From an uncultured Clostridia bacterium (GTDB taxonomy: Bacteria; Bacillota; Clostridia; Christensenellales; CAG-138): DNA of 57,670 nt. This document shows, in pieces, positions 43,671 to 52,181 of the stretch. A program made the position numbers and the translations under genes. The notes below the pieces were generated by a model. It was given only the letters and a program-made list of their open reading frames with translations. It was not told the origin of the DNA and searched no databases. The stretch spans positions 1 through 57,670 of the forward strand of contig CALVLD010000012.1 of the NCBI GenBank assembly GCA_944336475.1. Reading direction: 5' to 3'. Every line of letters starts with the position of its first letter. Position 1 is the first letter of the stretch.

Positions 43671-45694
43671 TGGATCTGTATTGTCGGCTTGACAACATTA
43701 AAGGTATTGGCCCCAAGCGTGCCGAGGCTCTCGGCAGTTTGGGGCTATTCACGTTGCACGACCTGCTCTATCACTTTCCCAAGGATTACTACGATCTGCG
43801 GGAGGCAAAGCGTATTTCGGAGCTTGTTCACGGCGAGTATGCGCTTGTGCGTGTCTCCGGTATCGGCGCTCCTCACTTATCATGGCCAAATATAGGCGGC
43901 AGAAAAACATCTGTGGCAACAGTAAGCATCTCCGACGGAACCGGAAATCTCAGGCTGTCCTGGTTCAACCAGCCGTTCAGGCTGAAGTCGATACCAAAAA
44001 ACCCTTCGGGCTATGTATATGGAAGGGTAGATCTATCTCACGGAAGGGTGATGGTAAACGCAACGTTCTGTCCCTCACCGCCGGGCATATTGCCCCTCTA
44101 TCCCCTTGCGAAGGGGCTTGGCCAGCCGGGCATGCGTCAAGCCATGAGCTCCGCTTTGCGGGCTATCGGTCAGGATTGGACGGATACCCTGCCCGATGTT
44201 ATGCGTATTCGCAATAATCTCTGCGAGCTGCGCTCTGCTCTGCACAATATCCACTTCCCCGTCTCCATGCATGAGCTTGAGTTGGCAAGGCGCAGACTTG
44301 CTTTTGATGATGTGCTTGATTTCACCATACTGCTTGAACATATACGGAAGGAGCACAGGGATTCGGTCGGAACCTCATTTGATGTCGATGGGCTTGTTGC
44401 CGAGTTCGGCACAATGCTTCCCTTTAAGCCCACGGACGGTCAGCTTGCAATAATGGACGAGATAGCTTCCGATATGGCAAAGCCGCTGCCCATGAACCGT
44501 CTTATACAGGGCGATGTCGGCTCCGGTAAAACCGTGCTTGCGGCGTTTGCCATGTTTGTTGCAGTCAAAAACGGCTATCAAGCTGCGCTCATGGCGCCTA
44601 CCGAGGTACTGGCAAGACAGCACTTCGAAAAGCTAAATGCCTTTTTTGGAAACCGCTGTGTACTTCTTACAGGCAATATGCGCAAGGCTGAGCGTGAGCA
44701 CAGCCTCGGCTTGATATCAGGTGGGCACGTTGATGCGGTTATAGGGACGCACGCCATAATACAGAGTGCGGTTAAATTCAGTCGGTTAGGTCTGGTTATC
44801 ACAGATGAGCAGCATAGGTTTGGCGTCCGACAGCGCGCGTATCTCGGCGGCAAGGCGTCTGCACCCGATGCGCTCATCATAAGCGCAACGCCCATCCCAC
44901 GTACACTGTCGCTCATACTTTACGGCGATCTCGATGTGTCAAGGCTTACCGAGCTGCCCCGCGGAAGAAAGCCCATAGTTACACGCTTCGTCCCACCAGC
45001 CCGGCGTACAGACATGTACCGTTACATCGAGCGGCAGGTCAAAGAGCGGCACATACAGGCATTTGTTGTTTGTCCGCTTATTGAGGACAGCGATGTGTTC
45101 ATCGATGCCGGCTCGGCAGAATCCGTTTTTGATGAGCTGGGGCACATGCTCAGCATCAGTGTTGACCTTCTTCACGGCAGGATGAAGCCTGCTGAGCGTA
45201 ACCGTGTAATGGAACGCTTCCGCTCAGGGGGAACGGATCTGCTCGTCTCAACAACGGTAATCGAGGTAGGGGTAGATGTAGGCAATGCCTGCATCATGGT
45301 GATAGAGTCTGCCGAGGGGTTTGGTCTTGCACAGCTTCACCAGCTCCGAGGCAGGGTCGGACGGGGCACGGAGGAGAGCTTCTGCTTTCTCCTCACAAAC
45401 AGCTCCTCCCCTGCCGTTGCCGAAAGGATAGGAACGCTTGTTTCCTGCTCTGATGGGTTTGAGATAGCCCAAAAGGATCTTGAGACCCGTGGCCCCGGAG
45501 AGCTTCTCGGAATACATCAGCACGGAGTATCGGAGATATCTTCGGCAATGCTTTCTGCTGACTTGGAGACCCTCGCAATGGCAAGGGATGAGGCGATACG
45601 CCTCCTGTCGCAGTGTGATGATATCTCTCGTCATCTGGTTGAGAGAGCTATGCGCCGATACGATAGCATTCGGAGCGAGATCGTTATAAATTAG
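43670..45694 (+). CDS. recG: ATP-dependent DNA helicase RecG
   Basis: Remodels stalled forks and Holliday junctions. The 674 residues start with a wedge domain (KGIGPKRAEALGSLGLFTLHDLLYHFP), then Walker A GDVGSGKTVLAAFAM near residue 282, the DEQH box VITDEQHRFGVRQR, motif III ISATPIPRTLSL and the C-terminal motifs TTVIEVGVDVGNA and QLRGRVGRG. It is fused by overlap to fakA upstream and is eight bases before rlmD. Confidence 0.97.
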   Translation: MDLYCRLDNIKGIGPKRAEALGSLGLFTLHDLLYHFPKDYYDLREAKRISELVHGEYALVRVSGIGAPHLSWPNIGGRKTSVATVSISDGTGNLRLSWFNQPFRLKSIPKNPSGYVYGRVDLSHGRVMVNATFCPSPPGILPLYPLAKGLGQPGMRQAMSSALRAIGQDWTDTLPDVMRIRNNLCELRSALHNIHFPVSMHELELARRRLAFDDVLDFTILLEHIRKEHRDSVGTSFDVDGLVAEFGTMLPFKPTDGQLAIMDEIASDMAKPLPMNRLIQGDVGSGKTVLAAFAMFVAVKNGYQAALMAPTEVLARQHFEKLNAFFGNRCVLLTGNMRKAEREHSLGLISGGHVDAVIGTHAIIQSAVKFSRLGLVITDEQHRFGVRQRAYLGGKASAPDALIISATPIPRTLSLILYGDLDVSRLTELPRGRKPIVTRFVPPARRTDMYRYIERQVKERHIQAFVVCPLIEDSDVFIDAGSAESVFDELGHMLSISVDLLHGRMKPAERNRVMERFRSGGTDLLVSTTVIEVGVDVGNACIMVIESAEGFGLAQLHQLRGRVGRGTEESFCFLLTNSSSPAVAERIGTLVSCSDGFEIAQKDLETRGPGELLGIHQHGVSEISSAMLSADLETLAMARDEAIRLLSQCDDISRHLVERAMRRYDSIRSEIVIN

Positions 45695-45702
45695 GAGTTT
45701 TT

Positions 45703-47337
45703 ATGAACAAGCCTGTCAATAAAAATGATAATATAATTCTGGAGATAACCGCTATGGGCAGCAACGGTCAGGGCATCGGCAGGTACGATGGCTTTGCTGT
45801 TTTCGTTCCTTTCACTCTCGTTGGCGAAACCGTAAATGCCCATATCATTAAAGTTTACAACTCCTATGCGGTCGCAAAGCTCATTGAGGTGATAACGGCC
45901 TCTCCCCACCGTGTTGAGCCATCCTGCCCGGTGTTTGGCAGATGCGGCGGATGTGCGCTCCAGCATATGGACTATGCCGCTCAGCTTGAGTATAAGCGCA
46001 TACAGGTGCGCGATGCGATGGAGCGCATTGGCGGTTTTAGTGGGGTCGACGTCTCCCCCACAGTTGGCATGGAACAGCCGCTTCGATACCGCAACAAGGG
46101 CAGCTTCCCGTTTGGACGCACCAACGATGGCATCAGCTGGGGCTTGTATGCGCCGAGAAGCCACCGCCTTATATCCATAGATGACTGTATTATTGAGCGC
46201 AAGGAGGCCGTTGAAGCGGCAAATGCAGTTCGTGAGTGGGCAAGCCTCTGCAATGTCGCCGTGTATAACGAGGAAACGGGAGACGGGGTGCTAAGGCATG
46301 TTGTTATACGCACGGTGTCTGACGGTGTAAGCGTTACCGTTGTAACAACGGGAGCCCTGCCTCATTCCGACAGACTCGTTGAGCTTGTGCGTCAGCATGT
46401 ACCGTCTGTGAGATCCATAGTCCACAACAGGAATCCTCTCAATACAAATGTGATAATGGGAAGTTTAAATACGCTCTTGTATGGGGAGCCGTCGCTTTGC
46501 GAGACCATCTGCGGCACCCGGTTTGCCGTAAGCGTAGAATCCTTCCTTCAGGTAAATCCCATCCAGGCCGAGGTTCTTTATGGGCTGGCCACAGATGGTC
46601 TGCGTGTAGACGAATCAGACTATGTTATTGATCTGTACTGCGGTATTGGCACTATCACACTGATGCTTGCAAAGCATGCCGGCCGTGTTTTGGGCATTGA
46701 GAGTGTTGAAAGGGCAATATCCGACGCAAGACGCAATGCAGATGTGAACGGCATCTCAAATGTCGAGTTCATATGTGGCAATGCCGAGGATGTGCTGCCC
46801 AAGCTCATTGCATGCGGCAACAGCCCTACCGCCATATCCCTCGACCCGCCGAGGAAGGGAGCCGACCCTGCGGTGCTTGATGCAATAATCCGAAGTGCCG
46901 TGGATCGTGTTGCCTATGTCTCATGCAATCCCGCAACGCTTGCCCGTGACTGCTCCATACTCCGTAACGGCGGCTATCTGGTTGAATCCGTCCAGCCCGT
47001 CGACATGTTTCCGATGACGCATCATGTGGAGACGGTTGTGCAGTTGGTTAGAAAAAAGCCCGATACATATATCGACATTACCGTTGATATGGACGAGCTG
47101 AATTTAACATCATCCGAAGCAAAGGCGACTTATGATGAAATAAAAAATTACATATTCGATAAACATCGTGTAAAAGTATCTTCGCTTTATGTTGCTCAGG
47201 TAAAGCAAAAGCACGGTATTATCGAAAGAGATTGTTACAACAATTCCAAAAAAGATAACCCAAAGCAGCCTCAATGCCCGCCGGAAAAAGCAAAGTTAAT
47301 TGAGGAAGCACTACGATATTTTAAGATGATACCTTAA
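45703..47337 (+). CDS. rlmD: 23S rRNA (uracil-C5)-methyltransferase RlmD (RumA), with C-terminal extension
   Basis: SAM-dependent methyltransferase of the TrmA family, 544 residues. It has an N-terminal TRAM domain, Fe-S ligand cysteines in SCPVFGRCGGCALQ, the SAM motif VIDLYCGIGTITLML (about 308-322), DPPRKGADP and the catalytic cysteine in YVSCNPATLARD (about 407). The normal enzyme ends near VETVVQLVRKK. About 100 further residues follow (from 47050), with SSEAKATYDEIKNYIF, VSSLYVAQVKQKHGI and CPPEKAKLIEEALRYF, encoded in DNA of lower GC. This tail often follows rumA genes at clostridial integration sites and probably came with the adjacent element. Confidence 0.93.
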   Translation: MNKPVNKNDNIILEITAMGSNGQGIGRYDGFAVFVPFTLVGETVNAHIIKVYNSYAVAKLIEVITASPHRVEPSCPVFGRCGGCALQHMDYAAQLEYKRIQVRDAMERIGGFSGVDVSPTVGMEQPLRYRNKGSFPFGRTNDGISWGLYAPRSHRLISIDDCIIERKEAVEAANAVREWASLCNVAVYNEETGDGVLRHVVIRTVSDGVSVTVVTTGALPHSDRLVELVRQHVPSVRSIVHNRNPLNTNVIMGSLNTLLYGEPSLCETICGTRFAVSVESFLQVNPIQAEVLYGLATDGLRVDESDYVIDLYCGIGTITLMLAKHAGRVLGIESVERAISDARRNADVNGISNVEFICGNAEDVLPKLIACGNSPTAISLDPPRKGADPAVLDAIIRSAVDRVAYVSCNPATLARDCSILRNGGYLVESVQPVDMFPMTHHVETVVQLVRKKPDTYIDITVDMDELNLTSSEAKATYDEIKNYIFDKHRVKVSSLYVAQVKQKHGIIERDCYNNSKKDNPKQPQCPPEKAKLIEEALRYFKMIP

Positions 47338-47348
47338 TCGCAAGGCAT

Positions 47349-47380
47349 AAAGGCATCAATCGAAAGGTTGGTGTCTTTTT
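47349..47380 (+). terminator. terminator after rlmD
   Basis: AAAGGCATCAA and TTGGTGTCTTT form an 11-bp stem with two G-U pairs, followed by T residues, 11 bp after the rlmD stop. Confidence 0.75.
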
Positions 47381-47416
47381 CTATGCTTAAAAATCCGCAC
47401 ATTCGACAAAACAAAG

Positions 47417-47454
47417 ACCTCCTTGTAAAATTGTTTTACCAAATACAAGGAGGT
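47417..47454 (+). promoter_or_regulatory. perfect hairpin masking the tnpV ribosome site
   Basis: ACCTCCTTGTA (47417-47427) and TACAAGGAGGT (47444-47454) form an 11-bp stem. The 3' arm contains the AAGGAGG ribosome site, six bases before the tnpV ATG. Translation would be shut unless the stem opens or the RNA starts within it, a common way to stop expression from outside readthrough in transposable elements. Confidence 0.6.
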
Positions 47455-47460
47455 TTCATT

Positions 47461-47832
47461 ATGAGCAAAGAATACGAAAATCAAAATGTAAGTTATGTAA
47501 TACATGGCAATTATCATCTGCCTTGCATTACTGTCAAAGAGCAGAATGAATTACATATCGGCGTGTGGGCAAACCGTCACAGGCAATATCTTAAACTACA
47601 TCATCGCATAAGATATTACAATCTGCTCACATCGGAAAAGTTGTATCCGTATCTTGCCGACATTGAGGAACAAGCATAAGCAATGTTTTCACAGCTTATA
47701 AAAGCATTTGCCGAAAAGGAAAATGTAACAGAAAAGCTGAAATCGGATAATCCAATGTTATGGGTGCAGAAGATGAACAACATTCGTAATCGTGCAATGG
47801 AAATAGTGGATAGCGAGGTGATTTTTGTATGA
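47461..47832 (+). pseudogene. tnpV, transposon-encoded protein, interrupted by one stop codon
   Basis: The first 72 codons give SYVIHGNYHLPCITV, IGVWANRHRQYLKLHHR and NLLTSEKLYPYLADIEEQA, matching the TnpV family of small transposon proteins of unknown role. A TAA follows at 47677-47679. Reading on in the same frame restores the rest of the family pattern, with MFSQLIKAF, KLKSDNPMLWVQKMNNIRNR and AMEIVDSEVIFV, up to TGA at 47830. The stop is probably a CAA-to-TAA change in an otherwise intact gene. The lipoprotein gene overlaps its end by four bases. Confidence 0.75.
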
Positions 47833-48470
47833 GAAGAATCGTAATATTCGCAATGATATTGACCGTCATTTTCGCTATGTCAGGTTGTACTGCCCATAGT
47901 GAGCCGGACAAAAATGTTGTTGGCAGTTCATCGAGTAATGCCATAATAGATATAACGCAATCGGAAAAATTGTCTGAGAAAACAGATAATGAAACCGTTG
48001 ATAAAAGTACCTTTGCGGAAGAAACAACACAGACGACTACCGCTGAAACCGGTACAGAAAAGGTGCCAAATGAACCGATTTTTTCTCAAACAACAACAGC
48101 AAATACCGAGCCAAAGCAAGATACTCATACGCAAACAGAACCGCCCAAAAACGAAAAATCTGAGCCTGAAATCACAATAAATACTGTTTCGGAAGCCACA
48201 ACAGCAGTTGAACAAAGTGAAGAATTCGATATATCGTATTGGATTTCTTACGCTCAAAAGTACGCTCAAAGTATAGGTTTAACCCTTGATGGAACCGCTA
48301 CCGAATGTTGGGACAATCCAATATCCGCTAATGCAAACAACAAAAATATCGGCGCTGATATTGAAAGCAGATTGAACAGATACAAGAATGTTGAGGGATT
48401 TACATCGGTGTGGATATGGGCAGAAAAAATATCCGACACACAGTATGAACTCTATATCGGATATGCATAA
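47829..48470 (+). CDS. putative secreted lipoprotein
   Basis: A 213-residue protein with a lipoprotein signal peptide (MRRIVIFAMILTVIFAMSGC; lipobox ending at C20). A long Thr/Glu-rich low-complexity linker covers about residues 25-130. It ends in a small compact domain starting ISYWISYAQKYAQSIGL, with CWDNPISAN and YELYIGYA. Such lipoproteins occur on clostridial mobile elements, but I do not recognise a function. Its start overlaps the 3' end of tnpV (ATGA), so its translation may have depended on tnpV and be reduced by the nonsense codon. Confidence 0.7.
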   Translation: MRRIVIFAMILTVIFAMSGCTAHSEPDKNVVGSSSSNAIIDITQSEKLSEKTDNETVDKSTFAEETTQTTTAETGTEKVPNEPIFSQTTTANTEPKQDTHTQTEPPKNEKSEPEITINTVSEATTAVEQSEEFDISYWISYAQKYAQSIGLTLDGTATECWDNPISANANNKNIGADIESRLNRYKNVEGFTSVWIWAEKISDTQYELYIGYA

Positions 48471-48578
48471 AGAATTGAGCGCGGATTGCAGAAATACTCT
48501 GTTGTCCGTGCTTATTTTTTGTTTGATATTTAATTTTGAATGTAAAATTACCTGAGATAAAAAGGTGTGTGCAATCTT

Positions 48579-48735
48579 AGCGAGCAGACCGGTTGGATAA
48601 CCAAACGGTAATCTGCCCGCTTTCTGCACATACTGAGCGAGCAGACCATTTATGGACAGGTTGTCCAAAACGGTGCTGTCGCTCGTGCTTTCAGCGAGCA
48701 GTGTATTTATGGATACATTCCATAAATACCTCGTT
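48579..48735. repeat. array of three hairpins with 57-nt period
   Basis: The 9-mer AGCGAGCAG occurs at 48579, 48636 and 48693, exactly 57 bases apart. Each copy opens a hairpin closed by a complementary end: TCTGCcCGCT (48612-48621), CTGtCGCT (48676-48683) and CTCGTT (48730-48735). The inner arms differ between units. The third has a perfect 11-bp stem, GTATTTATGGA / TCCATAAATAC. The array lies between two convergent genes. It may be a multi-hairpin terminator, a structured RNA or part of a transfer origin. Confidence 0.65.
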
Positions 48736-48750
48736 AGGGTGACACCCTAA
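48734..48750. repeat. 17-bp palindrome overlapping the ASCH gene end
   Basis: TTAGGGTG-A-CACCCTAA is a perfect palindrome directly next to the hairpin array and covering the stop codon of the ASCH gene. Similar palindromes occur near mobilisation origins of Firmicute elements, but no relaxase gene is in the window. Confidence 0.5.
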
Positions 48751-49130
48751 GACCTGTCCTCATCAATATATACAAATGATTGAGGTGGCTGCTTTATTCC
48801 AAATTCAATTAGTGTTTTAGGGGTATCATATTTTTTGAATTCACCAAGTTTATATGCGTAGGCATTTTTGCACCCTTTAAAATATGCTCTGAATTTCACT
48901 CTGGAAATGCCCGCCTCCTTTTTTGTAAGTTCCCATAACGGAGAAGGCTTTAAAGACAGTGTTTCAGTAACAGTTACTTCTCCTATAATTTGTTGTTCGG
49001 GGCTGGAGGAGTAAACGATTATTTTATCGACATTTTTTTTTGCGAGATGTTTGCGAAACTCATATTTTTTTGTTCCGTTGAATATTCGATTGGAATATTC
49101 AGGCTTAATTGATAAAAGAATTGTACTCAT
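48747..49130 (-). CDS. ASCH-domain protein (PUA-like)
   Basis: A 127-residue single-domain protein. It opens with the ASCH hallmark LLSIKPEYSNRIFNGTKKYE and continues FRKHLAKKNVDKIIVYSSSP and QIIGEVTVTETLSL. ASCH/PUA-like folds bind RNA or modified bases. The precise target is unknown. It is the last gene of the minus-strand run, six bases after the PIN-GNAT gene, with GAGG nine bases before its ATG, so it should act with its neighbours. Confidence 0.8.
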   Translation of the reverse strand: MSTILLSIKPEYSNRIFNGTKKYEFRKHLAKKNVDKIIVYSSSPEQQIIGEVTVTETLSLKPSPLWELTKKEAGISRVKFRAYFKGCKNAYAYKLGEFKKYDTPKTLIEFGIKQPPQSFVYIDEDRS

Positions 49131-49136
49131 TTACAA

Positions 49137-50657
49137 CTACCTCACAACATAAATTTCGGTATTTGAATCATTTAATATTGAATTGAAATCACTGTCTGAT
49201 ATCAAATCAAAAGGACGAGGTCCGTTGTTTTGAGCAACTATACCGCTATTCCATAAGTGTAACAAATTTAATCTCTTGCAAAGACTTTTTACATAAATAA
49301 ACTTGATGACTAGTAAAGAATTCTTTTTTGTGCGCCAAAAATTTTCGAGTTCATCTGAAGTAAAAACAGTCCTATTTTCACAATATTTCAAAAATTCTTC
49401 CTTGCTTTTAAAATCATATGAAATCTCGTCAATTATGCCGATTGTACTGATAACGGATTCATATCCTTTTCTCCCGGGAGTAGTGCCTTTTCTGTATAAC
49501 ACAAGAAAATCTCCCGGTTTCATATTTCTTTTGTAGGAAAATGATATATATACTTTTTGTAGTGCATATTTTTGCGGCTGTTCGCCAAGAAAATCCACCT
49601 CATTTTCTGTTTTTAATTGTGAATCCGGTAAAAGCGGAGTGTGGTATTTTGCCTCAATTGGCAAGAAAAACTTCTGATGTGAATATTCTAAATTAGGAAA
49701 ATTTTGTTTAGGAGTTAAAGTGTTATTATAAATTCCTAACCTTTTCACGAGAACAACTTCTTCTTTACCATTTGTTTGTTTAACTCCGTATTCGTAAAAT
49801 CCCCATCTTACCAATAAATCATATAGTGCTTTTAATTCGGGGCGATCCATAAAGAGTGTTACATAAATTTCTTGCAAATGACGTTCAATGGCATTGTCAA
49901 AAATTATTTTGATAAATCTTTCACCAAGTCTGAACCCTGATGCTTCAACCTTAAATGTACCGACTTTGAGTCGGCGCATGGGTTTGAATGCCGGGATTAT
50001 ATCATTGTAATTTTCATTTTCGTCCTCGGTTTTTAAATATAGAAAGCCCAGAATTTCTCCTCGGTCATTACGGCAAACATAAGCTTCTTCATCACATTTT
50101 TTTGAAAACCACCTTTCAAATCCGGGATAGGCCTCTCTAAATGTATCAAAAAAGGCATTCTTCACATCTATTTTTCCGAAGATTTCTTTTCTAACGGATA
50201 AAAACTTATACTCAATTAAGTCAGGATTTTCCGCTGTAGCTTTTGTGATGAAAGCATTTATCGTGAATACTTTATCTGCAATGCCGAGTTTTTCGGCTTT
50301 TATACGCATTTTACGGTCTTCGGTTATAATAATGTCGGCTCTGCCGCAATATAATTCAAACAATAATTGATTGTCTATTATATCGTTATCTGTTTTTGGG
50401 GTATCATCCAACAGTTTTACGAAATCAGGAGTTTGTATTGCAACACTCTTCATCTGTGTATATGCTGCCAATTTAGCATCATATAACATTTGAATTTGTT
50501 CGCTGGAATATTTTCTTAATTCATTAACAGTATAAGGATGGATTATTTTTTCATAATGTAAAACATCTAACCAATGGAACAACTGACCTATAGATAGATT
50601 TGTAGCCTTTACATTTTCACGGTGAATGACAATATTTGTATCAAGCAGTGCTCTCAT
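49137..50657 (-). CDS. PIN - GNAT - PUA-like (EVE/ASCH-type) fusion protein
   Basis: A 506-residue three-part protein. Residues 1-150 look like a PIN nuclease domain: MRALLDTNIVIHRE (D6), an acidic TVNELRKY segment and CGRADIIITEDRKMR with late aspartates. Residues 185-330 look like a GNAT acetyltransferase: VCRNDRGEILGFLYLK, then VEASGFRLGERFIKIIF in the acetyl-CoA loop position. Residues 365-506 resemble a PUA-like reader domain, with MKPGDFLVLYRKG, VISTIGIIDEI, NRTVFTSDELENF and FDLISDSDFNSIL. It starts one base after the kinase stop with AAAGGAAG upstream. Function unknown; a nuclease or toxin role is inference. Confidence 0.75.
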   Translation of the reverse strand: MRALLDTNIVIHRENVKATNLSIGQLFHWLDVLHYEKIIHPYTVNELRKYSSEQIQMLYDAKLAAYTQMKSVAIQTPDFVKLLDDTPKTDNDIIDNQLLFELYCGRADIIITEDRKMRIKAEKLGIADKVFTINAFITKATAENPDLIEYKFLSVRKEIFGKIDVKNAFFDTFREAYPGFERWFSKKCDEEAYVCRNDRGEILGFLYLKTEDENENYNDIIPAFKPMRRLKVGTFKVEASGFRLGERFIKIIFDNAIERHLQEIYVTLFMDRPELKALYDLLVRWGFYEYGVKQTNGKEEVVLVKRLGIYNNTLTPKQNFPNLEYSHQKFFLPIEAKYHTPLLPDSQLKTENEVDFLGEQPQKYALQKVYISFSYKRNMKPGDFLVLYRKGTTPGRKGYESVISTIGIIDEISYDFKSKEEFLKYCENRTVFTSDELENFWRTKKNSLLVIKFIYVKSLCKRLNLLHLWNSGIVAQNNGPRPFDLISDSDFNSILNDSNTEIYVVR

Positions 50658-51200
50658 TTATGTATCACTTCCTTTTATGACAGATATTATTTGCTCAAAA
50701 TCCGATTCGTCAAAATTCATTTTGTGCGTAATTAAAGGAATATTCAATTCTGTCGCTATTTTTTTAGCTTGTAGATTTTCAGCATCTAATAATTCCTTTA
50801 TATCTTTGAGAGAATAATTTTTATTATCACGGTTTTGGAGATTATCAATAATTACAGCAGCATCAGCCTCTAACAAAATGATTCTCGACAGAGGTAATTC
50901 TTTATATACAAATTCAGGCAAAGTCTCAACTTCATTAACCGAACCGAAGATACAAAAATGACCTGCCAATATCATTTCGGGAGACTCTATTAATTTTTCT
51001 TCAACTGCGGAAACTAATAATCGTTGATTGTACTCTTTATCTTTAACGGTTTTATTTGCTCCGTACTTTTCTCCGTTCTTTTCACTAATTAAATCTCCAG
51101 AGGAAAAAGCAGGAATATGCAAAGAATTACTAAGCATGTTACATAACGTACTCTTTCCGACACCATACACACCAGCGATAAAAACAACTCCACCATGCAT
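50658..51200 (-). CDS. P-loop nucleotide kinase-like ATPase
   Basis: A 180-residue protein with Walker A FIAGVYGVGKSTLCNML (about 7-23) in a fold like adenylate, shikimate or dephospho-CoA kinases. An AFSSGDLIS segment follows, then a LID-like region. ILAGHFCIFG and RIILLEADAAVIIDNLQNRD match the later strands. The substrate is unknown: nucleotide, RNA end or protein. It is 31 bp after the second methyltransferase with a GGAG site and is directly followed by the PIN-GNAT gene, so it belongs to the same run. Confidence 0.75.
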   Translation of the reverse strand: MHGGVVFIAGVYGVGKSTLCNMLSNSLHIPAFSSGDLISEKNGEKYGANKTVKDKEYNQRLLVSAVEEKLIESPEMILAGHFCIFGSVNEVETLPEFVYKELPLSRIILLEADAAVIIDNLQNRDNKNYSLKDIKELLDAENLQAKKIATELNIPLITHKMNFDESDFEQIISVIKGSDT

Positions 51201-51231
51201 AAAATATCATCTCCTTTTTTAATGTAATCTG

Positions 51232-52176
51232 TCATATTATAATCCTTATTATTTCTTTTGAAAGTTGCTTAATTATCGGCACCACTACTGTATTTCCAGA
51301 TTGTTTATACATACTCTTTATCGGTATATCCGGAAAATCGAAAGTTGCCGGAAATCCCTGCAAAGCAAGGCACTCTTTCGGTGTTATTGTTCTTATCCCG
51401 AAGTTGTCTTTGATAACAGGCACACGGTTGTACCACGTTCCCATATTTGCTTTAAGCGTAAAAGATATTCCGTCCTTACTTTTTTGAATGCCGTAATCGG
51501 AAAATCTGTATATTTGATTTTCGTCTGTTATAGCAGCTTTCATCTTTTGATATTGTATGGATTTTTCACTGAGATAAAAACTATCGTCTCCTTTCACACT
51601 TCGGTCAATAATATCAAATATGTGCTTTTTGAACGGTTGTTCTTTCGGAAATTGAAATTTGTTACACATATCAAAATCCTTAAAAGCGACGATATATGTT
51701 CTCGTTCTGTGTTGCGGTATTCCGTAGTTGCAAGCGTCTGCAATGATATATCTTATATAGTAATTTCTTTCCGACAACTCATTGTGAATACGATTAAAAG
51801 TTTTGCCGTTGTCGTGTTCCGTAAGGTTTGCAACATTCTCAAGAAAAATTACTTCCGGTTTCTTTTCGTCCGCAAATCTCATTATTTCAAAGAACAGATT
51901 GCCACGCTCATCTGCAAAGCCTTTTTTGTTTCCGCAAATAGAAAACGACTGACAAGGAAATCCTGCGGCAAGAATATCAAAATCGGGAATATCTTTTGCA
52001 TTAACTTTTCTTATATCACATTCGGATAACAAGGTATCAGGGAAATTATGTCTGTAAGTTTTACAAGCATCTTTGTCAAATTCATTTGCCCAAACAATTT
52101 CAAATCCCGCTTGTGCAAATGCTAAATCTATTCCGCCGATGCCTGCAAATAAACTACCGATTTTTAATTTACTCAT
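51232..52176 (-). CDS. C5-cytosine DNA methyltransferase (second of two)
   Basis: A 314-residue 5-methylcytosine methyltransferase with SAM motif LFAGIGGIDLAFAQAGF (about 9-25), the catalytic loop AAGFPCQSFSICGNKKGF (cysteine about 75), the ENV motif FLENVANL and QHRTRTYIVAF, and the C-terminal GNTVVVPI. The target-recognition region (about 175-250) differs from that of the 53392 enzyme. It starts five bases after the endonuclease stop and has no clear ribosome site, so translation is probably coupled. Sequence specificity cannot be read. Confidence 0.93.
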   Translation of the reverse strand: MSKLKIGSLFAGIGGIDLAFAQAGFEIVWANEFDKDACKTYRHNFPDTLLSECDIRKVNAKDIPDFDILAAGFPCQSFSICGNKKGFADERGNLFFEIMRFADEKKPEVIFLENVANLTEHDNGKTFNRIHNELSERNYYIRYIIADACNYGIPQHRTRTYIVAFKDFDMCNKFQFPKEQPFKKHIFDIIDRSVKGDDSFYLSEKSIQYQKMKAAITDENQIYRFSDYGIQKSKDGISFTLKANMGTWYNRVPVIKDNFGIRTITPKECLALQGFPATFDFPDIPIKSMYKQSGNTVVVPIIKQLSKEIIRIII

Positions 52177-52181
52177 ATCAT

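Noticed and set aside
47677..47679. The TAA in tnpV as a recoding (readthrough) site.
   Set aside because: No pseudoknot or special context was seen after it and TAA is ordinarily the tightest stop; a point mutation is simpler.
48579..48735. A CRISPR array, suggested by the regular 57-nt spacing.
   Set aside because: Only a 9-base core is shared, units fold as whole hairpins, there are no conserved 23-40-base repeats with unique spacers, and no cas genes are present.
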